A DNA stretch of 8,592 nt from Marinovum sp. (lineage in GTDB: Bacteria > Pseudomonadota > Alphaproteobacteria > Rhodobacterales > Rhodobacteraceae), in assembly GCA_002684375.1 (NCBI GenBank), contig NYVC01000070.1, positions 704-9,295 of the forward strand, read 5' to 3'. This document shows positions 1 through 7,101 of the stretch, one piece after another. A program made the position numbers and the translations under genes. The notes under the pieces were generated by a model that worked only from the letters and a program-made list of their open reading frames with translations, did not search any database and was not told the DNA's origin. How positions within the stretch are numbered: position 1 is the stretch's first letter; every line of letters starts with the position of its first letter.

Positions 1-2
1 AG

Positions 3-248
3 AATGTAAGCATAGTAGGAATCGATTTAGCAAAACGGAGTGTCCAGCTGCACGGGGCTGCCGCTGATGGCTCTGTCGTGTTCCGCAAAAAATTGTCGCG
101 CCCTCGGCTTGCTGCGTTCCTGAGTGAGCTTCCAAGGTGCGTTGTTGCGATTGAGGCTTGCGCTGCATCTCATTATCGGGGGCGTGAGATCTGCAAGCTT
201 GTCCCTGAGGCGCGTGTTATCCTACCTGTTTACGTTAAGCTGTTTGTA
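3..248 (+). pseudogene. IS110-family transposase, N-terminal fragment (truncated at its 3' side; start just outside window)
   Basis: An open frame from position 3 reads NVSIVGIDLAK and continues through a VVAIEAC motif, a YRGREICKL stretch and VYVKLFV. This is the usual opening of IS110-family transposases, whose RuvC-like DEDD domain starts with GIDxAK (first Asp) and has its Glu in an (A/V)xEAC-type motif. In complete members the VYVKxFV segment is followed by a K-N-D-A-A-D-A-type motif carrying the remaining acidic residues, and later by a C-terminal serine-containing domain. Here the similarity stops at about position 248 and the frame reads unrelated residues to a TGA at 282-284. The fragment therefore cannot encode an active enzyme. 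Two or three codons plus the ATG probably lie before position 1, so whether the element's 5' non-coding end survives is unknown. It is tail to tail with the GS-like gene. Family assignment is from recalled motifs, not a search. Confidence 0.8.
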
Positions 249-1562
249 TCAGTAGACCCCTGCATAAGCGTCGTAGCGATCTGAATCCGTCATGCCTTCA
301 ACATACGTGATCTCGGCGCGCTTATGAGCGAGGTAGACCTGAGAAAAAGTATCTGGAAACCAGCCTCGTACTACTTTGTCCGCCTCGAATGCATCTAGGG
401 CGATCTTAAGAGATTCGGGCAGGCGAACATATCCGCTATCAGCCAACGCTTTAGGCGATAGCTCGGACAGGTCCCCCTCGGATATCGCAGGGGCATCGAG
501 ATTGTCCTCGATGCCCTGACAACCAGCGTGGACCAGCGCGGCAAGGGCTAAGTGCGGCGAAGAAGCCGCATCTAAAGAGCGTATCTCGAAGTTGAACTGC
601 TGTGCGATACCAATAGGATCGGTTGCGGTCACCGGACAAATTCGCACCGCAGTCTCGCGATCTTGGAAACCCAAATTGTTGAAGGCGGCACTCCAACGAT
701 GTGGGGTCAGGCGCGTGTAAGAAATGACCGAAGGTGCCAACAGGCAGAGGATTTGCGGCAGATACTTCAGCACACCTGCAATAAAACACTGCGTGGTGTG
801 GGACATGCCGCAAGGGCCGGCTGGATCGTAAGTGATGGGTGCACCCGCTGCATTTGTAAAGCTCATGTGGATATGCACACCGTTGCCGACGCCTGCCGGA
901 TCGGTGATGGGGGAAAAAGTGATTGCTTGCTCGAACCGACGTGCTGTCATGTGGGTCAGGCTGCGCAAGATCGCGGCTTGGTCAGCGGCAACCACCCCCT
1001 GTTGCGGTTCAACTGTGACTTCAAACTGATCGGCGCCATATTCCTTGAGATAGCTATCAGTATGCAGACCGGCTCTGCCCAGCACCTCCATCAGCGTTTC
1101 GCCAAACGCCCGCTGGGCAGCGAAGCTTTCCAATGTAAAAGCTGTGCCGCCCGCGCGGGGACCCTGCTTGATCTGGAACTCATGTTCGAACGCGGTGTTT
1201 AGGGTAACACCCGCGCATGCCTTAAGGCGGGCAATCGCAGTTTTAAGCATTGAACGGGTGCAGCAGGACCATGGCGCGCCTTTGGTGGTTGTAATATCGC
1301 AGAGCACAAAGCGCTCCGGCGCACTGCCATCTTCAAAATCGACCTGAATCAAAGTTTCGGGGTCTGGCATCAGCGCCAGATCTCCAAGGGAACCGAATGG
1401 CGAGGGTGCGATGGTGTCGAAACAGGTAATCAGCCCGTTGGTCGGCACCCAACCCACGCCTGATTTGATACGTTTTTCAAGCTTTCTGCTGGGAAAAGCC
1501 TTGCCACGCATCTTGCCGGCCAGATCGCTAGTTGCAGCAAAGATCAGGGGATCACGGACCAT
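249..1562 (-). CDS. Glutamine-synthetase-like ligase (probable gamma-glutamyl-amine synthetase type)
   Basis: A 437-residue GS-fold protein, within the usual length of short GS-like enzymes, and cytoplasmic. The N-terminal beta-grasp part (residues about 5-80) has D13 followed by GKMRGK, as in GS-like amine ligases. Catalytic-domain residues are visible: E126 and E128 in FEHEF, E174 and E181 in EYGADQFE, H230 in NGVHIH, R284 in SYTRL, R302/R307, and E326/R328 in FEIRSLDAASSPHL. These match the two metal sites, ATP phosphates and glutamate carboxylate of GS. The Glu that deprotonates ammonium in true GS (six residues after the Arg of RLVPGYEAP) is W290 here. I infer ATP-dependent gamma-glutamylation of an amine rather than glutamine synthesis; the substrate is unknown. 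The ATG overlaps the regulator's 3' end by 11 bp and has an AAAGGAAA ribosome binding site (complement of 1569-1576) with 8-nt spacing. The C-terminus (YAGVY) looks complete although the stop abuts IS110 debris. It could also be a diverged glutamine synthetase. Confidence 0.88.
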   Translation of the reverse strand: MVRDPLIFAATSDLAGKMRGKAFPSRKLEKRIKSGVGWVPTNGLITCFDTIAPSPFGSLGDLALMPDPETLIQVDFEDGSAPERFVLCDITTTKGAPWSCCTRSMLKTAIARLKACAGVTLNTAFEHEFQIKQGPRAGGTAFTLESFAAQRAFGETLMEVLGRAGLHTDSYLKEYGADQFEVTVEPQQGVVAADQAAILRSLTHMTARRFEQAITFSPITDPAGVGNGVHIHMSFTNAAGAPITYDPAGPCGMSHTTQCFIAGVLKYLPQILCLLAPSVISYTRLTPHRWSAAFNNLGFQDRETAVRICPVTATDPIGIAQQFNFEIRSLDAASSPHLALAALVHAGCQGIEDNLDAPAISEGDLSELSPKALADSGYVRLPESLKIALDAFEADKVVRGWFPDTFSQVYLAHKRAEITYVEGMTDSDRYDAYAGVY

Positions 1563-2406
1563 TTTTTATTTCCTTTAAATCTAACCGCAGAGCATCCCAA
1601 CCACTAATGTGTTGGTGTGCTTTGTTCCAGTCTTGTTCCGCGATCAGGGTCAAGATCGCCTCAATCATAACCAGCGATGCCGCGTAGCTGTCCCAGACTG
1701 TGCCGCTTTCGATAGGCAGGGCCACCACCTCGGTCGAATGACGCAGGATCGGTGACATCCATTTGTCGGTCAGCAGAACCACGTTGGCATTGCGATCGGT
1801 GCTTGCGCGTTTGGCAAGTTGCAGCAGGCTTGGCTGGTAGCGCCGGAAATCGACAACGAAAAGGACATCGCGAGGTTTCATTCGCAGCAGATCTTCCGGC
1901 CAGCTTTCAGGGTCAGCCGACAGTTTGTGCACATTGCCGCGAATCTGGCATAGGTGACGTGAGAGATAGAGAGCAAGCGCATCGCTAATGCGGCCGCCGA
2001 TTATGTGGATACCGCGACGCTCATCGCGCAGCATGTCGCAGATCCGTTCGAACTGATGCGCGCTTATTGTTTGTGAGGCCTCGTCCAGCAGCGTGCGCGC
2101 CCGGGCGAAGTAATCCTCGAGAAAACCGCCCTGCATCGTGCGGTTTCCCTGATGAAGGTCGATGGGGGAGCTTTTTCTTTCGCGAACCTCCTCAATCAAG
2201 GCGCGCTGAAAGTCTTGGTAGCCATTGAACCCCAGTTTAGTAACAAAACGTGAAATTGTCGGCGGCGAGGTATGGGCGTGGTCGGCAAAGCTCTGAATCG
2301 TGTCAAGCCCCGCAAAGGGATAGTCGGCCATCAACGCGGCAGAAAGGCGGCGTTCGGTTGGGGTCAGACCCTCTTCAATCTCCGCGATCCGTGCACGTAC
2401 CTGCAT
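1552..2406 (-). CDS. RpiR/MurR-family transcriptional regulator (HTH plus SIS domain)
   Basis: A 284-residue cytoplasmic regulator of standard family length. The N-terminal HTH_6 domain spans about residues 1-77: LTPTERRLSAALMADYP leads into a helix-turn-helix around residues 36-60 with SPPTISRFVTKLGF as the recognition segment, then the typical GYQDFQ. A SIS (sugar isomerase) effector domain follows at about residues 130-258, starting with IHIIGG. Many family members sense phosphosugars, but others control amino-acid and nucleobase catabolism, so the effector cannot be named. The ATG (complement of 2404-2406) has AGGAAA upstream (complement of 2413-2418) with 8-nt spacing. It is the first gene of a two-gene operon with the GS-like ligase, overlapping it by 11 bp, and it diverges from the transport/hydrolase operon. 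That layout, plus the inverted repeat at 2437-2457, suggests it controls both units and itself. Confidence 0.9.
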   Translation of the reverse strand: MQVRARIAEIEEGLTPTERRLSAALMADYPFAGLDTIQSFADHAHTSPPTISRFVTKLGFNGYQDFQRALIEEVRERKSSPIDLHQGNRTMQGGFLEDYFARARTLLDEASQTISAHQFERICDMLRDERRGIHIIGGRISDALALYLSRHLCQIRGNVHKLSADPESWPEDLLRMKPRDVLFVVDFRRYQPSLLQLAKRASTDRNANVVLLTDKWMSPILRHSTEVVALPIESGTVWDSYAASLVMIEAILTLIAEQDWNKAHQHISGWDALRLDLKEIKNGP

Positions 2407-2436
2407 CGTTCATTTCCTAAGCTTCAATGTGTTGAG

Positions 2437-2457
2437 GTTATAAAATTATTTTATCAC
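2437..2457. promoter_or_regulatory. Candidate operator: 21-bp inverted repeat for the RpiR-type regulator
   Basis: The arms GTTATAAAAT and ATTTTATCAC flank a single central T. Nine of ten arm positions pair (the mismatch is T2439 against C2455), and the inner 15 bp (ATAAAAT-T-ATTTTAT) is perfect. It is the only strong dyad in the divergent region and starts 31 bp from the regulator's start codon. Its size and symmetry suit a dimeric HTH protein. That the RpiR protein binds it is inferred from position only. AT-rich DNA yields such palindromes by chance more often than mixed sequence does. Confidence 0.5.
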
Positions 2458-2513
2458 TTAAAAGAATAAAGTTGACTCTGAAAAATGTTTATCAAAAACT
2501 GTAAATGAAAACT

Positions 2514-2518
2514 GGAGG
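2514..2518 (+). promoter_or_regulatory. Ribosome binding site deciding the livMG start
   Basis: GGAGG lies 4 nt before the ATG at 2523. An in-frame ATG at 2505 would add six residues (MKTGGA) but has only an A-rich, Shine-Dalgarno-free leader, and GGAGG would then be inside the coding sequence. The 2523 start is preferred. Confidence 0.65.
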
Positions 2519-2522
2519 TGCC

Positions 2523-4307
2523 ATGCTAACATCATCACGTAGGCAACTGTTGGCGAGCGGCGGCATGATAATTATGCTGTCAGTGATTGCCGTCTTTGTT
2601 GCAACGTGGTTTGGCCCCGCGACAGAGCGGATGCTGACGGTGTTTTTCATTTCGTTGACCGCGGTTGTCGGTATTGGTGTTTATTCTGGCAATAGTGGTA
2701 TCCTGAGTTTTGGTCATGTTGCATTCATGGGTATAGGTGCATACGCCTCGTCCTTGTTAACGGTTCCCGCGGCGTTGAAGGGTGCGACGCTACCGGGTCT
2801 GTCGACCTGGCTTGCAGCTGTGGAGCTAACACTGATCCCTGCTACATTGATTGCAATGGTCTTTACGGCTGTCGTGGCGTTGGCCGTGGGAGCAGCCATT
2901 AGCAAACTGGAAGGTTCAGCGGCGACCATCGCCACGTTGGGTTTGCTAATTATTGTGCATGGTGTGATCATCGGCTGGCGTGACGTGACCCGGGGGGCGC
3001 AGTCTTTTTTCGGTGTGCCGCGTGTTACCGATCTGGTTACGGCAGCGGCGTTTTGTGTAGTCGCGTTATTTTTGGCGCGGCTGTATCGAGATTCTTCTTC
3101 GGGTCTGCGTCTGCGTGCGGGGCGCGAGAACGCGATTGCCGCGGGCGCGGTCGGGGTGCGTATCAGATGGGAAAGGTTGATTTCGTTTGTGCTTTCCGCC
3201 GCCATCATGGCGCTGGCTGGCGCGATGATGGCGCATTTTCTGGGAGCCTTCAGCCCAAAAAAATTCTACTTCAATGATACTTTCCTATTGCTGGCGATGC
3301 TAATTGTGGGTGGCATGTCCACCGTGACTGGGGCAATCACCGGCGCTGTTGTCATTACCCTTGTCACTGAGGTGTTGCGGCGGCTGGAAAGTGGATTCAG
3401 CATTGGTGTATTTGACGTGCCACCGATTTTTGGGACCGCGCAGATTGGTATCGGGCTTATCATTCTGCTGGCGATGTTCCGCAAAGTGGATGGGTTGGCG
3501 GGATTAAAGGAATGGGAGGAACGGGTGTTGCCGAGGACCACCCTGTTGGCACCAGCCGCCCTGCCTCCAGTAGGGGCCCGGGACGTGCTAAGCGGTAAAG
3601 GGCTGACCAGGCAATTTGGCGGGCTGACGGCGGTTGACGATGTCTCGATCCAGATTTTACCCGGTCAGATCGTGGGACTGATCGGACCAAACGGTTCGGG
3701 CAAGACGACTTTGTTGAATATGCTATCGGGAATTCTGACGCCTACGGAGGGGCAGATTTTGCACGGAGGACGTGATCTGACGGGCCTGTCGTCGCCCGAC
3801 ATTGCAGATCAGGGCATTGCGCGGACGTTTCAGAATATCCGGTTATTTGCCAATCTTACGGTCTATCAAAACGTGCTGGTTGCGGCGCTATCGACCCATC
3901 GGGGCAAGGATGCGGTCGCACGGGCGCAGACAGCGTTGGACTGGCTGGATGTGATGAAGCATGCTGCAGCTGATGCAGGCACGCTGTCATACGGTGATCA
4001 ACGTCGAGTGGAGATTGCACGCGCGCTGGCCTGCCAGCCTCAGGTGCTATTTCTGGATGAACCCGCTGCGGGCATGAACCGCGAAGAAACCGACGCACTG
4101 ATGGAGATCCTGCGCAGGCTCTCAGCCGATCTTGGGATTAGTGTGTTGTTAGTGGATCACGATCTGGAGCTGATCAATCAATTGTCGGACCGGATTATGG
4201 TCCTGAACGAAGGGCGCATGATCGCCCAAGGAAGTCCAAAGGAAATCCGCAGGAACAAGGCGGTGATAGAGGCATATCTCGGAACGGGAAGAGAAAATGA
4301 AAATTAA
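2523..4307 (+). CDS. Fused branched-chain-amino-acid-type ABC permease and ATP-binding protein (LivM-LivG)
   Basis: A 594-residue fusion (600 if started at 2505). Residues about 10-325 are a multi-spanning inner-membrane permease of the LivM type: SGNSGILSFGHVAFMGIGAY is the hallmark segment near residues 55-74, and the EAA-like cytoplasmic loop reads RAGRENAIAAGAVGV. After a linker of about 30 residues, an ABC ATPase of the LivG type fills about residues 355-590: Walker A GPNGSGKT (388-395), Q-loop TFQNIRLF (Q437), signature LSYGDQRR (488-495), Walker B VLFLDEP (508-514) and switch His in LLVDHD (H546). All key ATPase residues are present. LivM-LivG fusions are known in alphaproteobacteria. 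It opens the operon and supplies one permease and one ATPase of a LivHMGF-J importer; LivF and LivH are encoded two and three genes downstream. Ligand specificity cannot be inferred from this protein. Confidence 0.93.
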   Translation: MLTSSRRQLLASGGMIIMLSVIAVFVATWFGPATERMLTVFFISLTAVVGIGVYSGNSGILSFGHVAFMGIGAYASSLLTVPAALKGATLPGLSTWLAAVELTLIPATLIAMVFTAVVALAVGAAISKLEGSAATIATLGLLIIVHGVIIGWRDVTRGAQSFFGVPRVTDLVTAAAFCVVALFLARLYRDSSSGLRLRAGRENAIAAGAVGVRIRWERLISFVLSAAIMALAGAMMAHFLGAFSPKKFYFNDTFLLLAMLIVGGMSTVTGAITGAVVITLVTEVLRRLESGFSIGVFDVPPIFGTAQIGIGLIILLAMFRKVDGLAGLKEWEERVLPRTTLLAPAALPPVGARDVLSGKGLTRQFGGLTAVDDVSIQILPGQIVGLIGPNGSGKTTLLNMLSGILTPTEGQILHGGRDLTGLSSPDIADQGIARTFQNIRLFANLTVYQNVLVAALSTHRGKDAVARAQTALDWLDVMKHAAADAGTLSYGDQRRVEIARALACQPQVLFLDEPAAGMNREETDALMEILRRLSADLGISVLLVDHDLELINQLSDRIMVLNEGRMIAQGSPKEIRRNKAVIEAYLGTGRENEN

Positions 4308-4327
4308 CAACTTTAGAGGGAGTTAAC

Positions 4328-5479
4328 ATGAAACATCTGATATTAACCTCGGCCATCGTCGCGGCGTTTGCCGCGCCCGTTGGGGCTGAAACACTGACCA
4401 TCGGGACTGCCACAGCGCAGACGGGTGGGCTGGCCTATGCCGACGTGCCTACAATGCAGGGCATGAAGCTGGCTATCGATGAGATCAACGCGGCTGGAGG
4501 GATCGATGGCGCGACAAAGATCGCGCTGCTGGAAAAAGACGTGCGGTCTGATCCCGCTCAGACTTCCATCGCGGCACAGGAGCTAGCGGATGCGGGGGTG
4601 TCTGTGATCGTGCTGCCAGGCGATTCTGATCCGGCCCTTGCTGCAATTGGCGTAGTCAGCAGCGCCAAGATTCCAGCGATTTCCACCGTCGCCTCATCAC
4701 CCACGCTACCACAGATCGGCGGCGATTACATGTTCTCAAACTTCCCCGGCGATAATGTGCAAGCGGCCGTTTCGGCGAAATGGGCTTGGGATGAAGGTTA
4801 TAAGACTGCTTGGATCGTGTATTCGCCCGACACACAGTACACGACCATGCCGCTTTATTTCCGGGACGTGTTCAAAAAGTTAGGCGGCGAGATGCTGGGC
4901 GAGTCAACAAACACAATCGGCCAACAGGATTTCTCTGCCATCGCCACCACAATTGCGGCTCAGGATCCCCAACCGGACCTAGTGATGACCTCGGCCTATG
5001 AACCTGACTTTCCCTCAATGCTGATTGCGCTGCGAGCGGCCGGAGTGACCAGCCAGGTCATCGGCTCCGATGGGATCGATAGCCCGACTACGTTTTCGCT
5101 GGGTGACGTAGGTGAAGATGTGGTTTTCACCACTGCGGGTTTTGCCATCAAAGGCAGTCCGCTGGAAGCCTTTGATAAAGCCTTTGAACAGAAATACGGT
5201 TCAGCACCAGAATCGATCTACAGTGCCGTGGGATATGACTTAATCAAGGTGATTGAGGCGGCGGTGATCGTGGCAGGGTCCATTGACCCCACCAAGATTC
5301 GGGATGCTATGGCAGATCTAGAGAACGTTCAGGGTGCGACGGGTCTGATCACCTACAAGGGCACCAACGGGATGCCGGTAAGGCAGGTATCGCTGATCCG
5401 TGTCAAAGATGGCGGTCGCGAGTTGGTTGGACAGCCCTCGCCGGACGCAAATTTGATCCCTGCGCCACGGATGCAATAA
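4328..5479 (+). CDS. Periplasmic substrate-binding protein of a LivJ-type ABC transporter
   Basis: A 383-residue type I periplasmic binding protein (Peripla_BP_6 family). The first 20 residues (MKHLILTSAIVAAFAAPVGA) form a typical Sec signal peptide with an AXA-like cleavage site before ETLTIG. There is no lipobox Cys, so a soluble periplasmic protein is expected. The mature part opens with the family's first strand and ligand loop (TATAQTGGLAYADVPTMQG) and a helix ending in EINAAGGIDG; the second lobe includes QDFSAIATTIAAQDPD-like and YEPDFP segments, and YSAVGYDLIKVIEAA lies near the C-terminus. Members bind branched-chain amino acids, but many bind urea, amides, aromatic acids or other small compounds. 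The neighbouring hydrolases suggest an amide or amine ligand here (inference). The gene starts 20 nt after livMG with a clear GAGGGAG ribosome binding site (4316-4322). This separate strong site may allow high expression, as expected for a binding protein. Confidence 0.93.
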   Translation: MKHLILTSAIVAAFAAPVGAETLTIGTATAQTGGLAYADVPTMQGMKLAIDEINAAGGIDGATKIALLEKDVRSDPAQTSIAAQELADAGVSVIVLPGDSDPALAAIGVVSSAKIPAISTVASSPTLPQIGGDYMFSNFPGDNVQAAVSAKWAWDEGYKTAWIVYSPDTQYTTMPLYFRDVFKKLGGEMLGESTNTIGQQDFSAIATTIAAQDPQPDLVMTSAYEPDFPSMLIALRAAGVTSQVIGSDGIDSPTTFSLGDVGEDVVFTTAGFAIKGSPLEAFDKAFEQKYGSAPESIYSAVGYDLIKVIEAAVIVAGSIDPTKIRDAMADLENVQGATGLITYKGTNGMPVRQVSLIRVKDGGRELVGQPSPDANLIPAPRMQ

Positions 5480-5483
5480 GATA

Positions 5484-6206
5484 ATGACCCGCGTACCGCT
5501 TCTGTCGGCTCAGGGCCTGAATGTCCGTTATGGCGCGATTCAGGCGGTGCGCGGGGTTGAGATTTCGATTAATGAGGGTGAAATCGTAACTTTCCTCGGG
5601 GCGAATGGCGCGGGGAAATCTTCGACCCTGAATGCGTTGGTTGGGCTTGTGCCGGTGGCCGAGGGTAGGGTGCTTTTTGATGATCAAGACATTACCGATT
5701 TTGCACCGGAAAGACTGACCCCGATGGGGCTGACCTTAGCGCCGGAGGGGCGCCGCGTGTTTGGTGGGCTGACCGTTGAGGAGAATTTGCGCATGGGCGC
5801 CTATGCTGTGAATGATGCGGATCGACGGATGGCGGCCTGGGATATGGTCTATGACTTGTTCCCAATACTGCATGAACGACGTAAACAATTTGCAGGTACG
5901 CTGTCTGGCGGGCAGCAGCAGATGCTGGCTATTGGGCGTGCGCTGATGTGTGGACCGCGATTGTTGCTTCTGGACGAGCCATCGCTCGGGCTGGCGCCCA
6001 AGATCGTCGGACAAATTTTTGATCTGATCGCCCTGCTGCGAGAGCGCGACGTGACCCTTGGTATCGTGGAGCAGAACGTTGCTATGGCGCTTGAAGTGGC
6101 AGACCGGGGCTATGTCATGGCGGCGGGCCGAGTTGTGGCGACTGGCACGGCGGAAGAATTGCGGCAGACCGATCGTTTGAGCGCAGCCTATCTGGGGGAA
6201 GAGTGA
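5484..6206 (+). CDS. livF: ABC transporter ATP-binding protein, LivF type
   Basis: A 240-residue cytoplasmic ATPase, the standard LivF length. Walker A GANGAGKS is at residues 39-46, the Q-loop equivalent is in LAPEGRRVF (E88), the signature LSGGQQQ at 140-146, and Walker B LLLLDEPS at 160-167. The switch position reads VEQN (residues 195-198) rather than containing His; the EQN form is normal for LivF and not a defect. It pairs with the ATPase half of the LivM-LivG fusion to power the importer. The ATG lies 4 nt after the binding-protein stop with only a weak upstream Shine-Dalgarno, which suggests translational coupling. Specificity for branched-chain amino acids is not implied by the symbol, which denotes the component type only. 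Confidence 0.92.
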   Translation: MTRVPLLSAQGLNVRYGAIQAVRGVEISINEGEIVTFLGANGAGKSSTLNALVGLVPVAEGRVLFDDQDITDFAPERLTPMGLTLAPEGRRVFGGLTVEENLRMGAYAVNDADRRMAAWDMVYDLFPILHERRKQFAGTLSGGQQQMLAIGRALMCGPRLLLLDEPSLGLAPKIVGQIFDLIALLRERDVTLGIVEQNVAMALEVADRGYVMAAGRVVATGTAEELRQTDRLSAAYLGEE

Positions 6207-6207
6207 G

Positions 6208-7101
6208 ATGGACCTTTTCGTGCAGCAAACTGTGAATGCCCTAGCGCTTGGCGGCACCTACGCGTTGTTGGCGCTGGGGCTGGCAGTGGTGTTTTCGATC
6301 ATGGGGTTAATTAACTTTGCCCATGGTGAGTTGATGACGATTTCCGGCTACACGCTAATGTATTGCGGAATTATGGGAGTGCCATTTGCGGTTTCGGTGC
6401 CATTGGCGATTTCGGCTGCTGTACTGGCTGCTGTGGCGATGGAGCGGATAGCGTTTCGCCCGGTGCGTGGCGGCTCGGGGGCGACCATGCTAATCACGAG
6501 CTTTGCGGTTGCAATGATCCTTCAGGTGCTGTTTCAAAATCTGATTTCGGCCCGATCGCAGGCTGTTGCACTTCCGCAAATCCTTTCTCAAAGCGTGCAT
6601 CTAGGTAATGTCATTATCGGCGTAAACAAGATTGCAGCAATCGTGGCGACGGTGCTGATGCTGATTTTTTTGGATCGTTTCATGAACCGGCAGAAGACTG
6701 GCATCGCAATGCGCGCAGCGGCGGAAGATTTCGCAGTGGCGCGACTGATGGGCATCCGGGCAAATACTGTGATTGCTGGCGCTTTTGCCATCTCCGGACT
6801 TCTGGCCGGGGTGGCTGCGGTACTTTGGGTTAGCCAGCGCGCTTCTGTTGATCCGTTGATGGGCTTCACACCAGTGCTCAAAGCCTTCATCGCAGCGATT
6901 CTTGGAGGGCTTGGCAGCCTGCGGGGTGCAGTCGCCGGCGGCTTTATGCTGGGTTTCATCGAGGTGTATCTTGCAGCCTTCCTGCCGCAGGAATTTCAGG
7001 AGTTTCGCGAACCCATCGGACTGGGGCTGGTGGTGCTGATCCTGCTGTTTCGGCCCAATGGCATGATCCCCTCGCGGTTTTTGGGATCGATAAAGGTATG
7101 A
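6208..7101 (+). CDS. livH: ABC transporter permease, LivH type
   Basis: A 297-residue inner-membrane permease with about eight hydrophobic segments. The LivH hallmark GLINFAHGELM is at residues 33-43, the EAA-like loop RAAAEDFAVARLMGI at about 169-183, and the conserved AAILGGLGSLRGAVAGG at about 229-245; it ends in LFRPNGMI plus a short tail. It forms the translocation pore with the LivM half of the fusion protein. Its ATG follows the livF stop after one nucleotide, and the purine-rich 3' end of livF (GGGGGAAGAG) serves as the ribosome binding site. The stop overlaps the next start in an ATGA, tying transporter and hydrolase expression together. Confidence 0.93.
   Translation: MDLFVQQTVNALALGGTYALLALGLAVVFSIMGLINFAHGELMTISGYTLMYCGIMGVPFAVSVPLAISAAVLAAVAMERIAFRPVRGGSGATMLITSFAVAMILQVLFQNLISARSQAVALPQILSQSVHLGNVIIGVNKIAAIVATVLMLIFLDRFMNRQKTGIAMRAAAEDFAVARLMGIRANTVIAGAFAISGLLAGVAAVLWVSQRASVDPLMGFTPVLKAFIAAILGGLGSLRGAVAGGFMLGFIEVYLAAFLPQEFQEFREPIGLGLVVLILLFRPNGMIPSRFLGSIKV

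Larger units (their letters stand above)
2407..2522. promoter_or_regulatory. Divergent intergenic regulatory region
   Basis: This AT-rich 116-bp stretch separates the minus-strand regulator/ligase operon from the plus-strand transporter/hydrolase operon, so promoters for both must lie here or just inside the flanking genes. It contains the inverted repeat at 2437-2457. A TTGACT hexamer at 2472-2477 on the plus strand resembles a -35 box but has no good -10 at 16-18 bp. On the minus strand TATAAC (complement of 2437-2442) could be a -10 for the regulator gene and would lie inside the inverted repeat, but its -35 is poor. I therefore place no promoter with confidence. Confidence 0.6.

Noticed and set aside
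451..1347. Several plus- and minus-strand open frames of 65-179 codons inside the GS-like gene
   Set aside because: They lie in other frames of a gene with intact catalytic motifs, have Cys/Arg-rich low-quality sequence, and show no recognisable domain.
2472..2505. Promoter built on TTGACT at 2472-2477
   Set aside because: The hexamer at 17-bp spacing is AAAACT, and better -10-like hexamers (TATCAA, TGTAAA) are 12 or 22 bp away, so no acceptable pair exists.
2505..2522. ATG at 2505 as start of the livMG fusion
   Set aside because: It has no Shine-Dalgarno, whereas GGAGG sits just upstream of the in-frame ATG at 2523.
2714..3690. Minus-strand open frames of 76-164 codons opposite the permease half of livMG
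   Set aside because: Ser/Thr/Ala/Pro-rich shadow translations of hydrophobic codons on the opposite strand; no ribosome binding sites or domains.
5484..6206. Possible loss of function in livF because the switch His is absent
   Set aside because: LivF proteins normally carry EQN at this position, so the protein looks intact.
5736..6257. 173-codon minus-strand open frame opposite livF
   Set aside because: Antisense to conserved ABC ATPase motifs and without any recognisable domain.
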